DNA of 64,000 bases from CBDBZL01 sp965213545 (lineage in GTDB: Bacteria > Pseudomonadota > Alphaproteobacteria > Sphingomonadales > Sphingomonadaceae), in contig CBDBZL010000002.1 of the NCBI GenBank assembly GCA_965213545.1, forward strand, positions 496,001-560,000. The letters run 5' to 3'. This document shows, one piece after another, positions 16,301 through 25,911 of the stretch (the stretch's first letter is position 1; every line of letters starts with the position of its first letter). The notes beneath the pieces are model-generated. The model was not told where the DNA came from, did not search any database, and was given only the letters and a program-made list of their open reading frames with translations. Made by a program: the position numbers and the translations under genes.

Positions 16301-17538
16301 AGGACATTGACTGCGACATCGTCATCGTCGGCGGAGCGGTGGCCGGCATGATGCTGGCGATCCAGCTGCGTGACAGCGATCTCGATATCGTGCTGCTGGA
16401 GACGCAAAGCGAGATCCCCGAACTCAAGCGGGGCGATCTGCTGAGCCCGGCGACCACGCGCGAGCTTGCCCGGGTGGGAGCGCTCGACAAGTTCAACGAG
16501 CGCGGGGCGATCCAGCTTCGGCGCTGGGTGGCGCTGGGTCCCGAAGGCGAGACGTTGGCCGACGTGCCGATCGCAGCGACCGCGCCCGAACCTTACAATT
16601 ACTGCATCGCGCTTCCCCATCCGCTGCTCCAGGACGCGCTGCACGAGACCGCGCGCGAGGGGGGCAATGTGCGCATCCTGCGCGGGCACCGTGTCACCAA
16701 GCTCCTCAAGGATGACGAGGGGCGTGCGACCGGGGTCATGGCGGTAAGCCGCGAGGGGCAGGTGACGGTGAAGGCAAGGCTGGTCGCCGGCTGCGATGGA
16801 ACCAGCTCGATGATCCGCCAGGAGGCAGGGATCGAGACCGAGGTCACAACCTACCCCTATTCCTACCTCATGCTCACCTGTGAGCGCAGCCCCGACCAGC
16901 CGGTCGACCAGCAAACCGAGGTTTGGGGGCCGGAAGGCTTCTGCGGGCTGTTCCCGATCACGCCTGAACATGTGCGCTGTCCGGTCCAGGCCAAGCCCGG
17001 GGAACTGAAGCGCTGGAGGGAGATCGGCCTTGGTCAGGTGCACGAGGAAATGAAGGAGCGCTTCCCCTATTTCGACAAGATGACGCTGCTCGACGAGGGC
17101 ATCTACACCTACAAGATCCAGACACATCATGCCGAGAGCTATGTCGCGGACGGGCTGATCCTGGTGGGCGATAGCGCGCAAGGGACCCCGCCCTACTATG
17201 GCATGGGCATGAACATGTCGATGCGGGCGGCCCATCATGCGGCCAAGCACATCGGCCCGCTGCTTACCGCCGGCGAGGCGCCTACTGCCCAGAACCTCAA
17301 GCCCTATGAAATGGCGGTGCGGAACTTCAACGAATATGTCATCACCGCCAGCCGCATGTACGGCAAGGTGGCGGCCGCCAAGCACCAGACGCATGAAGAG
17401 GTGGCGCGCGAGCTCGAGCACAGCCTGGCGCTCGATCCGCATGCCATGAGCATCGTCTATTCAGACTACAACGCGCCGCTGCCCACCGATCGCCAGATCG
17501 AGGCGCTGCGTGAAGGCCGTTTCGAGGAAGCAGCATGA
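16297..17538 (+). CDS. FAD-dependent aromatic hydroxylase, 6-hydroxynicotinate 3-monooxygenase-like
   Basis: A 413-residue group A flavin monooxygenase with the three expected FAD motifs: IVIVGGAVAGMMLA at the N-terminus, the DG motif in LVAGCDGTSSMIRQ, and the GD motif in LILVGDSAQGTPPYYGMGMN. It overlaps the NicX-like dioxygenase gene by 4 bp. Such enzymes hydroxylate phenols or pyridinols, sometimes with decarboxylation, to give the diol that the partner dioxygenase opens. It probably supplies the ring-cleavage substrate. Whether the ring is a pyridine is inferred from the NicX-like neighbour only. Confidence 0.82.
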   Translation: MKDIDCDIVIVGGAVAGMMLAIQLRDSDLDIVLLETQSEIPELKRGDLLSPATTRELARVGALDKFNERGAIQLRRWVALGPEGETLADVPIAATAPEPYNYCIALPHPLLQDALHETAREGGNVRILRGHRVTKLLKDDEGRATGVMAVSREGQVTVKARLVAGCDGTSSMIRQEAGIETEVTTYPYSYLMLTCERSPDQPVDQQTEVWGPEGFCGLFPITPEHVRCPVQAKPGELKRWREIGLGQVHEEMKERFPYFDKMTLLDEGIYTYKIQTHHAESYVADGLILVGDSAQGTPPYYGMGMNMSMRAAHHAAKHIGPLLTAGEAPTAQNLKPYEMAVRNFNEYVITASRMYGKVAAAKHQTHEEVARELEHSLALDPHAMSIVYSDYNAPLPTDRQIEALREGRFEEAA

Positions 17539-18383
17539 GCGCGCTTCACACGATCAGCCGCTCGCACGGCTTTCCCGAGGCGCCGCGCTGGCGCGACGGC
17601 AAGCTGTGGTATGTCGAGTTCTTCTCGCGCCAGGTGCGCCGCACAGACCTGTCCGGCAACGAAGAGGTGGTCGCGACATTGGAGGCGATGCCGGGGGGTC
17701 TGGGCTGGCTTCCCGACGGCACGCCGCTGGTGGTGTCGCAGAACGATTTCAAGGTGCTCAAGATCGGCAAGGACGGGTCGACCTCGCTGCATGCCGACCT
17801 GTCGCAGCATTGCCGGGGCGCGGCGAACGACATGATGGTGGATGCCAAGGGGCGTGCCTATGTCGGTCATCACGGGTTCGACTTCTTCGGCGGGGCCGAG
17901 CCCAAGCCCTCCTCGCTGGTACTGGTCGAGCCCGACGGCTCGGTCCGCGAGGTGGCGGACGGGCTGATCTTCCCTAACGGTATCGCCATCCTGCCGGGCG
18001 GCAAGCGGCTGGTGGTGGCCGAAAGCTTCGCCAACCGGCTGACTGCATTCGATATCGCGGAGGACGGCTCGCTTTCCAACCGGCAGGTGTTCGCACAGCT
18101 GACCGACGACACGCCCGATGGCATTGCGTGCGATAACGAAGGCGGCGTCTGGTTCGGCAGCCCGATGACGCAGCGCTTCGCCCGGATCGACGCCACCGGC
18201 AAGGAAACCGCCTCCATCCCCACCGAAGACGGGCGATGGGCGGTGGCCTGCGCCCTGGGAGGCGATGACGGCCGCACCTTCTTCGGCGTCTCGGCAGCTA
18301 CCACCCCGGAGAATATGCCCCAGGGCAAGTCCGACGCCTTCGTCGGCATGACCAAGGTCGAGATCGCCGGGGGAGAGCCATGA
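17535..18383 (+). CDS. SMP-30/gluconolactonase-family lactonase
   Basis: A 282-residue six-bladed beta-propeller. Metal-binding residues fit the SMP-30 pattern: E15 (GFPEAPRW), N98 (GAANDMMVD), N148 (IFPNGIAI) and D195 (TPDGIACD). It starts in an ATGA overlap with the hydroxylase gene. Members hydrolyse sugar or aliphatic lactones in the presence of divalent metal. In this operon it could open a lactone formed after ring cleavage. Function beyond lactonase is not determinable. Confidence 0.82.
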   Translation: MSALHTISRSHGFPEAPRWRDGKLWYVEFFSRQVRRTDLSGNEEVVATLEAMPGGLGWLPDGTPLVVSQNDFKVLKIGKDGSTSLHADLSQHCRGAANDMMVDAKGRAYVGHHGFDFFGGAEPKPSSLVLVEPDGSVREVADGLIFPNGIAILPGGKRLVVAESFANRLTAFDIAEDGSLSNRQVFAQLTDDTPDGIACDNEGGVWFGSPMTQRFARIDATGKETASIPTEDGRWAVACALGGDDGRTFFGVSAATTPENMPQGKSDAFVGMTKVEIAGGEP

Positions 18384-19135
18384 GCGCGCTGGGTTCGCTT
18401 GACGGGCGCAAGGTGCTGGTGACGGGCGGTAGCCGCGGCATCGGGCGTGGCATGGCGCAGGCGCTGGCCGATGCCGGAGCCAAGGTCACTATCACCGCGC
18501 GTGACGCCGGCGATGCGAAAGCCGCAGCGGACGAGATCGGTGGCGGCGCGACGGGGATCGCCTTCGAAGCCGGCGCCGGCGCCGCGGCGATCGAGCAGTT
18601 CGCTAAGCGCGCCTGGGACGAGGCCGGCGGGTTCGACGTGGTGTTCAACAATGCCGGCTCGGTGGTGATGAACGCCGCGCTCGACACCGACGAGGAGCAG
18701 TGGGACCAGCTGGTCGCGACCAACCTCACAGCCGTGTTCTTCGCCTGCAAGAGCTTCGGCAAGCGGATGCTCGATGCTGGCCACGGCAAGCTGGTCAACA
18801 TGGCCTCGGACATGGGAATACGCGGCGAAGCGCAATGGGCAGCCTATTCGGCGACCAAGGGCGGCGTGGTCTCGCTGTCCAAGAGCCTGGCGTGGGAATG
18901 GGCGCCGGCGGTTACCGTCAACATCATTGCGCCCGGTCCGTTCGACACGCCGTCCAATTCATGGGCCTTCTCCATTCCCGAGGTGCTCGAGATGGTGAAG
19001 GGGCGTGTCCCGGTCGGCATGGTGGGCGATCCCGATGCGCATCTGGGTCCGCTGGCGTGCCTGCTCGCCGGATCGGGTTCGGATTTCATGACCGGCGCGG
19101 TGTTCCGGGTCGATGGGGGCATCTGCCGCTCCTGA
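18380..19135 (+). CDS. SDR-family NAD(P)-dependent oxidoreductase
   Basis: A 251-residue classical SDR. The dinucleotide motif TGGSRGIG is near residue 16, NNAG follows, Ser is in NMASDMG and the Tyr-Lys pair in AYSATKGG, then IAPGPFDTP and a C-terminal VDGGICR. It overlaps the lactonase gene by 4 bp. It is likely to oxidise or reduce a hydroxy/oxo intermediate of the ring-cleavage route. The substrate is unknown. Confidence 0.85.
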   Translation: MSALGSLDGRKVLVTGGSRGIGRGMAQALADAGAKVTITARDAGDAKAAADEIGGGATGIAFEAGAGAAAIEQFAKRAWDEAGGFDVVFNNAGSVVMNAALDTDEEQWDQLVATNLTAVFFACKSFGKRMLDAGHGKLVNMASDMGIRGEAQWAAYSATKGGVVSLSKSLAWEWAPAVTVNIIAPGPFDTPSNSWAFSIPEVLEMVKGRVPVGMVGDPDAHLGPLACLLAGSGSDFMTGAVFRVDGGICRS

Positions 19136-19136
19136 T

Positions 19137-19994
19137 ATGACTTATGCACCGGACCCCGAGGCCGTCAGGTCGAGCGAACCGGTCGCCATCGCCTATGACC
19201 GCCAGTTGATGGAATGGAGCAAGGATGGCCCCGCGGCGTCACTCTCACTCGCCTACGGCACCGATCGCGGGCAGCAGATCGAAATCTATCGCCCGGGTTC
19301 GGACGCCCCTGCCCCGGTTCTGATATTCCTCCATGGCGGGGCATGGATCGACGGTCATCTGGGCTGGCTGCGCTTCATGGCCCGTGCGGTGACTTCGCGC
19401 GGGTTCGTATTCGCCGCGACCACCTACCGCCTGGCGCCGCGCTGCAAATGGCCCGCGCAGCTCGATGATGTGCGCGCTGCGCTTGCGCTGATCGAACGGC
19501 GTTGCCCGGAATTCGGCGGCGATCCCTCGTGCATCATCATCGGCGGGCACAGCGCCGGCGGGCACCTTGCGGCGATGGTGGCGGTCACCGGCACCACCAC
19601 GCCGATAGCCGCCTGCATGCCCGTCAGCTCGTCCTTCGATCTGCGCTATGGCGACGTGCCTCTCGATAGCGCTGCCGGGCGGGTCTATCGCTACCTGTTC
19701 GCCGACCGCGCGCAGGATGAAGAGGCAAGCCCCCTTGCCTTCGTCAGGCCCGGTTTGCCGCCGTTCCACATCACCTGGGGCGAGCATGACTTCGAGCGTG
19801 TCGCCGGGTCGAGCGAGCGAATGGTTGCCGCACTCCGGAAAGCAGGCTGCCCGGTCGGTTCGGCGATCGAGCAGGGCGCCGACCATTTCGACACCCATCT
19901 TACTTTGCGCGACCCGAACCATCGCTGGTTCGACCGGCTGGCAGAACTGAGCGCCGAGCCCATTCGGCCGATTCTGGCCTCGAACACAAGGTGA
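19137..19994 (+). CDS. alpha/beta hydrolase (HGGXW type, kynurenine-formamidase/esterase-like)
   Basis: A 285-residue alpha/beta hydrolase. The oxyanion-hole motif FLHGGAW and the nucleophile elbow GGHSAGGHL are clear; the acid is likely in WGEHDFERV and the His in ADHFDTH. Proteins with this layout include arylformamidases of the BNA7/AFMID type and small esterases. In a NicC/NicX-like pathway a deformylase of N-formyl intermediates is expected, so N-formylmaleamate-type deformylation is one reading. It starts one base after the SDR stop. Confidence 0.8.
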   Translation: MTYAPDPEAVRSSEPVAIAYDRQLMEWSKDGPAASLSLAYGTDRGQQIEIYRPGSDAPAPVLIFLHGGAWIDGHLGWLRFMARAVTSRGFVFAATTYRLAPRCKWPAQLDDVRAALALIERRCPEFGGDPSCIIIGGHSAGGHLAAMVAVTGTTTPIAACMPVSSSFDLRYGDVPLDSAAGRVYRYLFADRAQDEEASPLAFVRPGLPPFHITWGEHDFERVAGSSERMVAALRKAGCPVGSAIEQGADHFDTHLTLRDPNHRWFDRLAELSAEPIRPILASNTR

Positions 19995-19999
19995 CAAAT

Positions 20000-20776
20000 A
20001 TGCAGCCCTTGGAACAATTCACCGCCGCGCTCGCCAGTGGCGAGGTCGCGGTGGTCGACCTGACGCAGGACCTCTCGCCCGACACGCCCGTGCTCGCGCT
20101 GCCCGATGAGTTCGGCCAGTGCGCCGGGTTCAGCCAGAAAGAGGTGTCGCGCTACGATGAGCGCGGCGTCGCCTGGTACTGGAACGAGTTCACCATGAAT
20201 GAGCATACCGGCACCCATTTCGATGCCCCGGTGCATTGGGTGACGGGCCGCGATCTGGAACAGGCGAGCGTGGACGAAGTGCCCCCTGAGCACCTGGTCG
20301 CCGCAGCGGTAGTGCTCGATTTCTCGCACGAAGCCGCGCAGGACGCCGATTTTCTGCTGACCCGTGAGCATCTGACGCAGTGGGAGGCAGCGCATGGCAG
20401 CATCCCGCCACGAAGCTGGGTGCTTTTCCGCACCGACTGGTCGAAGCGGCAGGGCGAGGACTATACCAACCGGCGAGAGGACGGTGCGCACACGCCCGGG
20501 CCGGACGCCGCAGCGGTCCGCTTCCTGGTGGAAGAGCGCGACGTGCTGGGCTTTGGTGTCGAGACGATCGGCACCGACTGGGGCCAGGCGCACACGCTCG
20601 ATCCGCCCTACCCCGCGCATCACCTGTTGCACGGCGCCGGGCGTTACGGTCTGCAATGCCTGACCGGGCTCGACCGGCTGCCGGCGCGCGGCGCGGTGGT
20701 CATTGCCCCGCCGCTCAAGATCGTCGGTGGTTCGGGCTCGCCGCTCCGCGTGCTGGCGCTGGTTCCGGGCGGCTGA
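20000..20776 (+). CDS. cyclase-family metal-dependent hydrolase (kynurenine formamidase / isatin hydrolase fold)
   Basis: A 258-residue protein with the cyclase signature around HTGTHFDAPVHW: H69, H73, D75 and H79 are the likely metal ligands. The ATG at 20000 is preferred because AAGGTGA ends 5 nt before it; a GTG at 19991 is possible. The family includes KynB formamidases and isatin hydrolases. A genuine KynB gene lies at 50479, so this one probably opens another cyclic amide or lactone. Isatin-like hydrolysis would feed anthranilate, but that is conjecture. Confidence 0.8.
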   Translation: MQPLEQFTAALASGEVAVVDLTQDLSPDTPVLALPDEFGQCAGFSQKEVSRYDERGVAWYWNEFTMNEHTGTHFDAPVHWVTGRDLEQASVDEVPPEHLVAAAVVLDFSHEAAQDADFLLTREHLTQWEAAHGSIPPRSWVLFRTDWSKRQGEDYTNRREDGAHTPGPDAAAVRFLVEERDVLGFGVETIGTDWGQAHTLDPPYPAHHLLHGAGRYGLQCLTGLDRLPARGAVVIAPPLKIVGGSGSPLRVLALVPGG

Positions 20777-20778
20777 GC

Positions 20779-22899
20779 ATGGCGGAGCGGTCCTTCAAGC
20801 GCGAGGTCGCGCAACTGCGGCTTGGGCAAGGCGAGACGTTCCACGGCGAGGGCATCCTTGCGGTCACCAAGGCGCTGCTCCAATCGGGCGTCGCCTATGT
20901 CGGCGGCTATCAGGGTGCGCCGATCAGCCACCTGATGGATGTATTCGCCGATGCAAGCGAACTGCTCGACGAACTGGGCGTCCACTTCGAGCAATCGGCA
21001 TCGGAAGCAAGCGCGGCGGCGATGCTGGCGGCCAGCGTCAATTATCCCTTGCGCGGCGCGGTGACGTGGAAGTCGACCGTGGGGACCAATGTCGCCTCGG
21101 ATGCGCTAGCCAACGTCGCCTCGGGCGGCGTCACCGGAGGCGCGCTGATCATTCTGGGCGAGGATTACGGCGAAGGCTCCTCGATCATGCAGGAGCGAAC
21201 GCATGCCTTCGCGATGAAGTCGCAGATCTGGCTGCTCGATCCCCGGCCCAACCTGACCAGCATCGTCGACATGGTCGAGCATGGCTTTGCTTTGTCCGAG
21301 GCGTCCAACACCCCGGTCATGCTCGAGCTGCGCGTACGTGCCTGCCATCTGCATGGCCAGTTCGAGGCGAAGGACAACCTGCGTCCGCGGTTCTCGCCGG
21401 CCGAGGCGATGAATGCGCCCCAGCGCGATACCTCGCGCATCGTGCTGCCGCCGGCCAATTTCCTGCACGAGCAGGAGAAGATCGCCACCCGTCGCCCGGC
21501 GGCGCTCGATTATATCCGGCGGCACCAGCTCAACGAGGTGTTCACAGGCGAGCGCGCGGATGTTGGCATCATCGTTCAGGGGGGGCTTTATAACGGTCTT
21601 ATCCGGGCGCTGGAGCTTTCGGGCCTCGCCGATCCGTTCGGGCGCTCGCAGGTGCCGGTCTATTGCCTCAATGTCACCTATCCGTTGCTCGATGACGAGG
21701 TGCTCGCGTTCTGCGAGGGCAAATCAGCGGTGCTGGTGGTGGAAGAAGGCCAGCCCGAATATCTGGAGCAAGCCATCGCCGCCATGCTCGGACGCGAGCG
21801 GAGCGAGACCAGGGCGCTGGGCAAGGCATTCCTCCCCGAAGCGGGCGAATATACGATTGATGTGCTGCGCCAAGGGCTTGCCGGCTTCATGCGCGAGCAT
21901 GGCGACATGGAACTGCCATCGCTGCCCGCGCGCCCTGCATTGGCGATTGAAACGCTGCCCGCGCGGCCCGCGGGGTTCTGCACCGGCTGCCCCGAACGCC
22001 CGGTGTTCACCGCCATGAAACTGCTCCAGCGCGAGACGGGGCCGATCCATGTCTCGTGCGATATCGGCTGCCACCTGTTCTCAATCCTGCCGCCGTTTTC
22101 TATCGGCAACACCACGATGGGCTATGGCCTGGGCTGGGCCGGCGCGTCGGCATTCAATGCCAAAGAGCCCGCCAAACGTACGATCAGCGTGATGGGCGAT
22201 GGCGGCTTCTGGCACAACGGCCTGACCTCCGGCGTGGGCAACGCGGTGTTCAACAAGAACGACAACGTGCTGGTCATCGTCGACAACAACTACTCGGCAG
22301 CAACCGGCGGGCAGGACCTGCTGTCCTCACGGATGGGGCCTGCCGCGCGCAGCACCGGCCATCCGATCGAGAAAGCGGTGCGCGGCGTGGGCGTGGACTG
22401 GGTGCGGACGGTAGAAACCTACGATCTGGGCCGCATGCTCAAGACCTTGCGCGAGGCGATGAGCACCAAGGAGCGCGGGCCCAAGGTCATCATCGCCCAC
22501 TCCGAATGCATGCTCAACCGGCAGCGGCGCGAAAAACCCGCCTTCGCCGCGGCGGTCAAGGCCGGCAAGCGGGAGGTGAAGAGCCGGTTCGGGATCGACG
22601 ATGACATGTGCACCGGCGATCACAGCTGCATCCGTCTTTCGGGCTGCCCCTCGCTGGGCATCAAGGAAAACCCCGATCCGCTGCGCCAGGATCCGGTCGC
22701 CGCGATCGACAGCACGTGCGTGGGCTGCGGCGTCTGCGGCGAGATCGCCCACGCGGCGGTGCTGTGTCCCAGCTTCTATCGAACCGACATCGTGCACAAT
22801 CCGAACTGGTTCGACCGCTTGAAGGCAAAGGTGAACCGGTGGGTGATCGCGCGATTGCAGGCACTGAGCGGGCCGCGCGGCTCCGGCGTCACCGCTTGA
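20779..22899 (+). CDS. iorA: indolepyruvate ferredoxin oxidoreductase, alpha subunit
   Basis: A 706-residue TPP and Fe-S enzyme oxidatively decarboxylating aryl pyruvates to aryl-acetyl-CoA with ferredoxin reduction. The N-terminal pyrimidine-binding domain starts at GEGILAVTKALLQSGVAYVGGYQG. The TPP motif is near residue 473 (GDGGFWHNG ... DNNYSAATGGQ). The C-terminal ferredoxin-like domain has CTGDHSCIRLSGCP near 611 and CVGCGVCGE near 647. Its stop overlaps the iorB start (TTGA). It is sixth of the catabolic genes after the NicX-like enzyme, so the oxo acid may be a pathway intermediate rather than indolepyruvate. Confidence 0.9.
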   Translation: MAERSFKREVAQLRLGQGETFHGEGILAVTKALLQSGVAYVGGYQGAPISHLMDVFADASELLDELGVHFEQSASEASAAAMLAASVNYPLRGAVTWKSTVGTNVASDALANVASGGVTGGALIILGEDYGEGSSIMQERTHAFAMKSQIWLLDPRPNLTSIVDMVEHGFALSEASNTPVMLELRVRACHLHGQFEAKDNLRPRFSPAEAMNAPQRDTSRIVLPPANFLHEQEKIATRRPAALDYIRRHQLNEVFTGERADVGIIVQGGLYNGLIRALELSGLADPFGRSQVPVYCLNVTYPLLDDEVLAFCEGKSAVLVVEEGQPEYLEQAIAAMLGRERSETRALGKAFLPEAGEYTIDVLRQGLAGFMREHGDMELPSLPARPALAIETLPARPAGFCTGCPERPVFTAMKLLQRETGPIHVSCDIGCHLFSILPPFSIGNTTMGYGLGWAGASAFNAKEPAKRTISVMGDGGFWHNGLTSGVGNAVFNKNDNVLVIVDNNYSAATGGQDLLSSRMGPAARSTGHPIEKAVRGVGVDWVRTVETYDLGRMLKTLREAMSTKERGPKVIIAHSECMLNRQRREKPAFAAAVKAGKREVKSRFGIDDDMCTGDHSCIRLSGCPSLGIKENPDPLRQDPVAAIDSTCVGCGVCGEIAHAAVLCPSFYRTDIVHNPNWFDRLKAKVNRWVIARLQALSGPRGSGVTA

Positions 22900-24440
22900 C
22901 CGATAGCCCACTTCGTATCGCCATCCTTGCCTTGGGCGGACAGGGCGGCGGCGTGCTGTCGCGCTGGATCGTGGGTCTGGCCGAGGCCAATGGCTGGCGC
23001 GCACAGGCAACCTCTGTTCCCGGAGTGGCGCAGCGCACCGGAACCACAATCTATTATGTCGAGATTGCGCCACCATCCGAGCAAAGCCCGGTCATGGCGC
23101 TGATGCCGGCCTCGGGCGATGTCGATATCGTCATCGCGGCCGAGTTCATGGAAGCGGGCCGGGCGCTGTCACGCGGCTTTGTCGAAGCGAACCGCACCAC
23201 GCTCATCGCCTCCTCCCACCGCATCTTCTCGATCGGCGAGAAGTCGGCGATGGGGGATGGACGGGTCTCGGCGGCCAATGTGCTCGAGGCATTGCAGAAA
23301 TCCTCCAACCGCCTAATGCTGGCGGATTTTGCCGCCGTTGCCGAACAGGCCGGAGCGCCGATCTCGAGCGCGTTGTTCGGCGCGCTTGCCGGCAGCGGGG
23401 CGCTGCCGTTCGCCCCCTGTGACTTCGAGGCGGCGATCGAGGACGCCGGGATGATGTCGCCGCAGAACCGCGCGGGTTTCGAGGCTGGTTGCGCCATTGC
23501 CGGCGAACGTCGGGCGGGCAAACCCGTTGCCTTGGCCGATATCAAGGTGCGCCCTCGCTCACCATCAAGCGACCCATCCGCCACCATTCCAGCCCCGGTC
23601 GCGCCGCTCCATCGCCTGGGCGAGGAACGCATGCGCGACTATTACCGCGAGCCGCTGGCCGATCTCTATCGCCAGCGCATGGCCGCGGTCATCGCTGCCG
23701 ACAGGGCGCTGGGCGGCGAGACCCGCGACTTCGCGCTCAGCGTTGCCGCCACCCGCCATCTGGCTTTGTGGATGACCTACGAGGATGTGTACCGGGTCGC
23801 CGATCTCAAGACCCGGCCGGGGCGCATCACCCGGATCGAGGCCGAGGCGCGCGCCAAGCCGGGGCAGATCGTCGAGGTCACCGAGTTCATGCATCCCCGG
23901 TTCGAGGAGGTATGCGAGAGCCTGCCGCGCTCCATCGGCACCAGCCTGCGCAATTCCCCCCGCGGCCGGGAGATGTTCGACAGGTTCCTGGGCAAGGGCC
24001 GTTTCATCCGCACCACGGGCGCCTTGGGTTTCACGCTGCTGTGGCTGATCGCTCGCGCCGGACGCTGGAGAACGGGCACGCTGCGCTGGAGCGAGGAGCA
24101 GCAGCGCATCGAGGCTTGGCTGCAGAGCGCGCTCAACGCGGCGCGCGAGGATTATGATCTGGGCGTGCAGATCATCAAGCTTCAGCGCCTGGTCAAAGGC
24201 TATGGCGACACGCACGCACGCGGCTTGCGCAACTACGCCACGATCATGACCGCGATCGGCGGACTTCGCGGACAGCCCGATGCGGCGGCAAAGGTGAACC
24301 GGCTGCAGGAAGCGGCGCTGGCGGATGAGGACGGCATCAAGCTGCGTCAGGCGCTCGAGGTGCTTTTGCCGCAGCAGCCGGGCGTTCAGCTCGGGCAAAA
24401 CGCCGAACAACGCGATTTCGCCAGAAGCCTCGCCTCGTGA
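22896..24440 (+). CDS. iorB: indolepyruvate oxidoreductase subunit beta family protein with C-terminal extension
   Basis: A 514-residue beta subunit. Residues 1-190 are the gamma-type 2-oxoacid oxidoreductase domain (ILALGGQGGGVLSRWI; SVPGVAQRTGTTIYYVEI). The remaining 300 residues match the extension seen in proteobacterial IorB-like proteins, well beyond the roughly 200 residues of archaeal IorB. The start is a TTG at 22896 within the iorA stop (TTGA overlap), because no ATG or GTG fits the conserved N-terminus. It works with IorA in the cytoplasm. Confidence 0.87.
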   Translation: MTDSPLRIAILALGGQGGGVLSRWIVGLAEANGWRAQATSVPGVAQRTGTTIYYVEIAPPSEQSPVMALMPASGDVDIVIAAEFMEAGRALSRGFVEANRTTLIASSHRIFSIGEKSAMGDGRVSAANVLEALQKSSNRLMLADFAAVAEQAGAPISSALFGALAGSGALPFAPCDFEAAIEDAGMMSPQNRAGFEAGCAIAGERRAGKPVALADIKVRPRSPSSDPSATIPAPVAPLHRLGEERMRDYYREPLADLYRQRMAAVIAADRALGGETRDFALSVAATRHLALWMTYEDVYRVADLKTRPGRITRIEAEARAKPGQIVEVTEFMHPRFEEVCESLPRSIGTSLRNSPRGREMFDRFLGKGRFIRTTGALGFTLLWLIARAGRWRTGTLRWSEEQQRIEAWLQSALNAAREDYDLGVQIIKLQRLVKGYGDTHARGLRNYATIMTAIGGLRGQPDAAAKVNRLQEAALADEDGIKLRQALEVLLPQQPGVQLGQNAEQRDFARSLAS

Positions 24441-25789
24441 AACGGCTCGGGTTCGGCAGGAAGCTGTCCTACGGTCTGGGCGACTTCGGCTTCGGGCTGA
24501 TGTTCCTTACCGCCAGCCAGTTTCTGCTGTTCTACTATACCGATGTGCTGGGGATCGACCCTTCCGTCGCCGGTTGGGTGTTCGGTGCGGCGGTGATCTG
24601 GGACGCGGTGATCGACCCGGTGATGGGAGCGCTGGCCAACCGCACCAGCACCAAGTGGGGGCGATATCGGCCGTTCCTGCTCTTCGCCGCGGTGCCGCTG
24701 GCGGCCGCCTGGGCGCTGGTGTTCCTGCCCACCGGGCTCACGGGCTGGCAGCTGGTGCTCTTCGCGCTGGGCGCTCATCTCATCTTCCGCTCGGTCTACA
24801 CCATCGCCTTCATGCCCTACCTGGCGCTTAGCGCGGCGATGACCGACGACAGCGGCGAGCGCGGTGCGCTGGCCGCCTACCGTTTGGTATTCCAGGCCTT
24901 CGCGGGCGTTCTTGCCGCCTTTGCCACGCTGGGTCTGGTCGAACGGCTGGGCGGCGGACAACAGGGCTGGTTCGCTACCGCGGCGATCTACGGGGCGGCA
25001 AGCGCAGCGCTGCTTATGCTGGTGTTCGCCGCCGCTCGCGAGCAGACCACGGGTGAGGCATTGAAAGTAAGGCCAAGCTTTGCCCAGATCTTCCAGGTGC
25101 TGAAGCACAATTCGGCGTTCTGGCTGGTGTGCTCGGCCTTCCTGATCGGCTCGGTCGGCTTCGTCTTCTTCAACAAGTCGCTGCCCTACTGGGTGACCTA
25201 TGGTCTGGGGATCCCCAATTTCGGACCGTTCCTGGGACTGCTGGCGCTGGGAATCACCGGCACCATTCCGCTATGGGCGATCCTCTCCAAGCGCACGAGC
25301 AAGCGCAAGGTGTTCCTGATCGGCAGCATGGTCTCGATTGTCGCGTGTGTCGGCCTATGGCTGGCCCCGGAAACGCGGGCGTTCTGGATGCCGTTGATCA
25401 TGCTGCTTGGCGCAGGCAATGGCGGGGTGATCCTGTCGAGCTGGGCGATGATGCCCGATACCGTGGAGCTGGCCGAATACCGCACCGGAACGCGCGGTGA
25501 GGGGGCGGTGTTCGGCTTTGTCAGCTTCGTCCAGAAAGCCTCGCTCGGGCTGGCTGCAGGCGCACTTGGTGAGACGCTCGACCTGATCGGCTATACGGCG
25601 AACGAGGCACAATCGGCGGAAACCATGGCCTCGATGAAGGCGCTGATGCTGGGCGTGCCGGCGCTGTTCTATATGGGCGCGGCGGCCTTCATCTCGTTCT
25701 ATCCGCTCGATGCAGTGACGCATGGCAGGCTGGTGAAGGTGCTGGAACGGCGTCGCGCACGGGTGGAGACAAAAGCGGCTCTGGGCTAG
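24437..25789 (+). CDS. MFS transporter, GPH (glycoside-pentoside-hexuronide:cation symporter) family
   Basis: A 450-residue inner-membrane protein with about 12 hydrophobic segments. GPH traits include GDFGFGLMFLTASQFLLFYYTD near the N-terminus and DAVIDPVMGALANRTSTKWGRYRPF, the DPxxG...T..GR..P loop. The GTG start at 24437 overlaps the iorB stop. Last in the operon, it probably imports the pathway substrate or a glycoside of it. Confidence 0.87.
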   Translation: MKRLGFGRKLSYGLGDFGFGLMFLTASQFLLFYYTDVLGIDPSVAGWVFGAAVIWDAVIDPVMGALANRTSTKWGRYRPFLLFAAVPLAAAWALVFLPTGLTGWQLVLFALGAHLIFRSVYTIAFMPYLALSAAMTDDSGERGALAAYRLVFQAFAGVLAAFATLGLVERLGGGQQGWFATAAIYGAASAALLMLVFAAAREQTTGEALKVRPSFAQIFQVLKHNSAFWLVCSAFLIGSVGFVFFNKSLPYWVTYGLGIPNFGPFLGLLALGITGTIPLWAILSKRTSKRKVFLIGSMVSIVACVGLWLAPETRAFWMPLIMLLGAGNGGVILSSWAMMPDTVELAEYRTGTRGEGAVFGFVSFVQKASLGLAAGALGETLDLIGYTANEAQSAETMASMKALMLGVPALFYMGAAAFISFYPLDAVTHGRLVKVLERRRARVETKAALG

Positions 25790-25911
25790 CCGACGGTCGC
25801 GAGGCGGGCCGACGCGCCGGGGCAGGCATCCTGGTCGAAGCTTCAATCTGGTCGCTGATAACCGGCCGATAACGCCGCCCAAGGGCACTTCAGCCCGGCA
25901 CGGCCAAAGCT

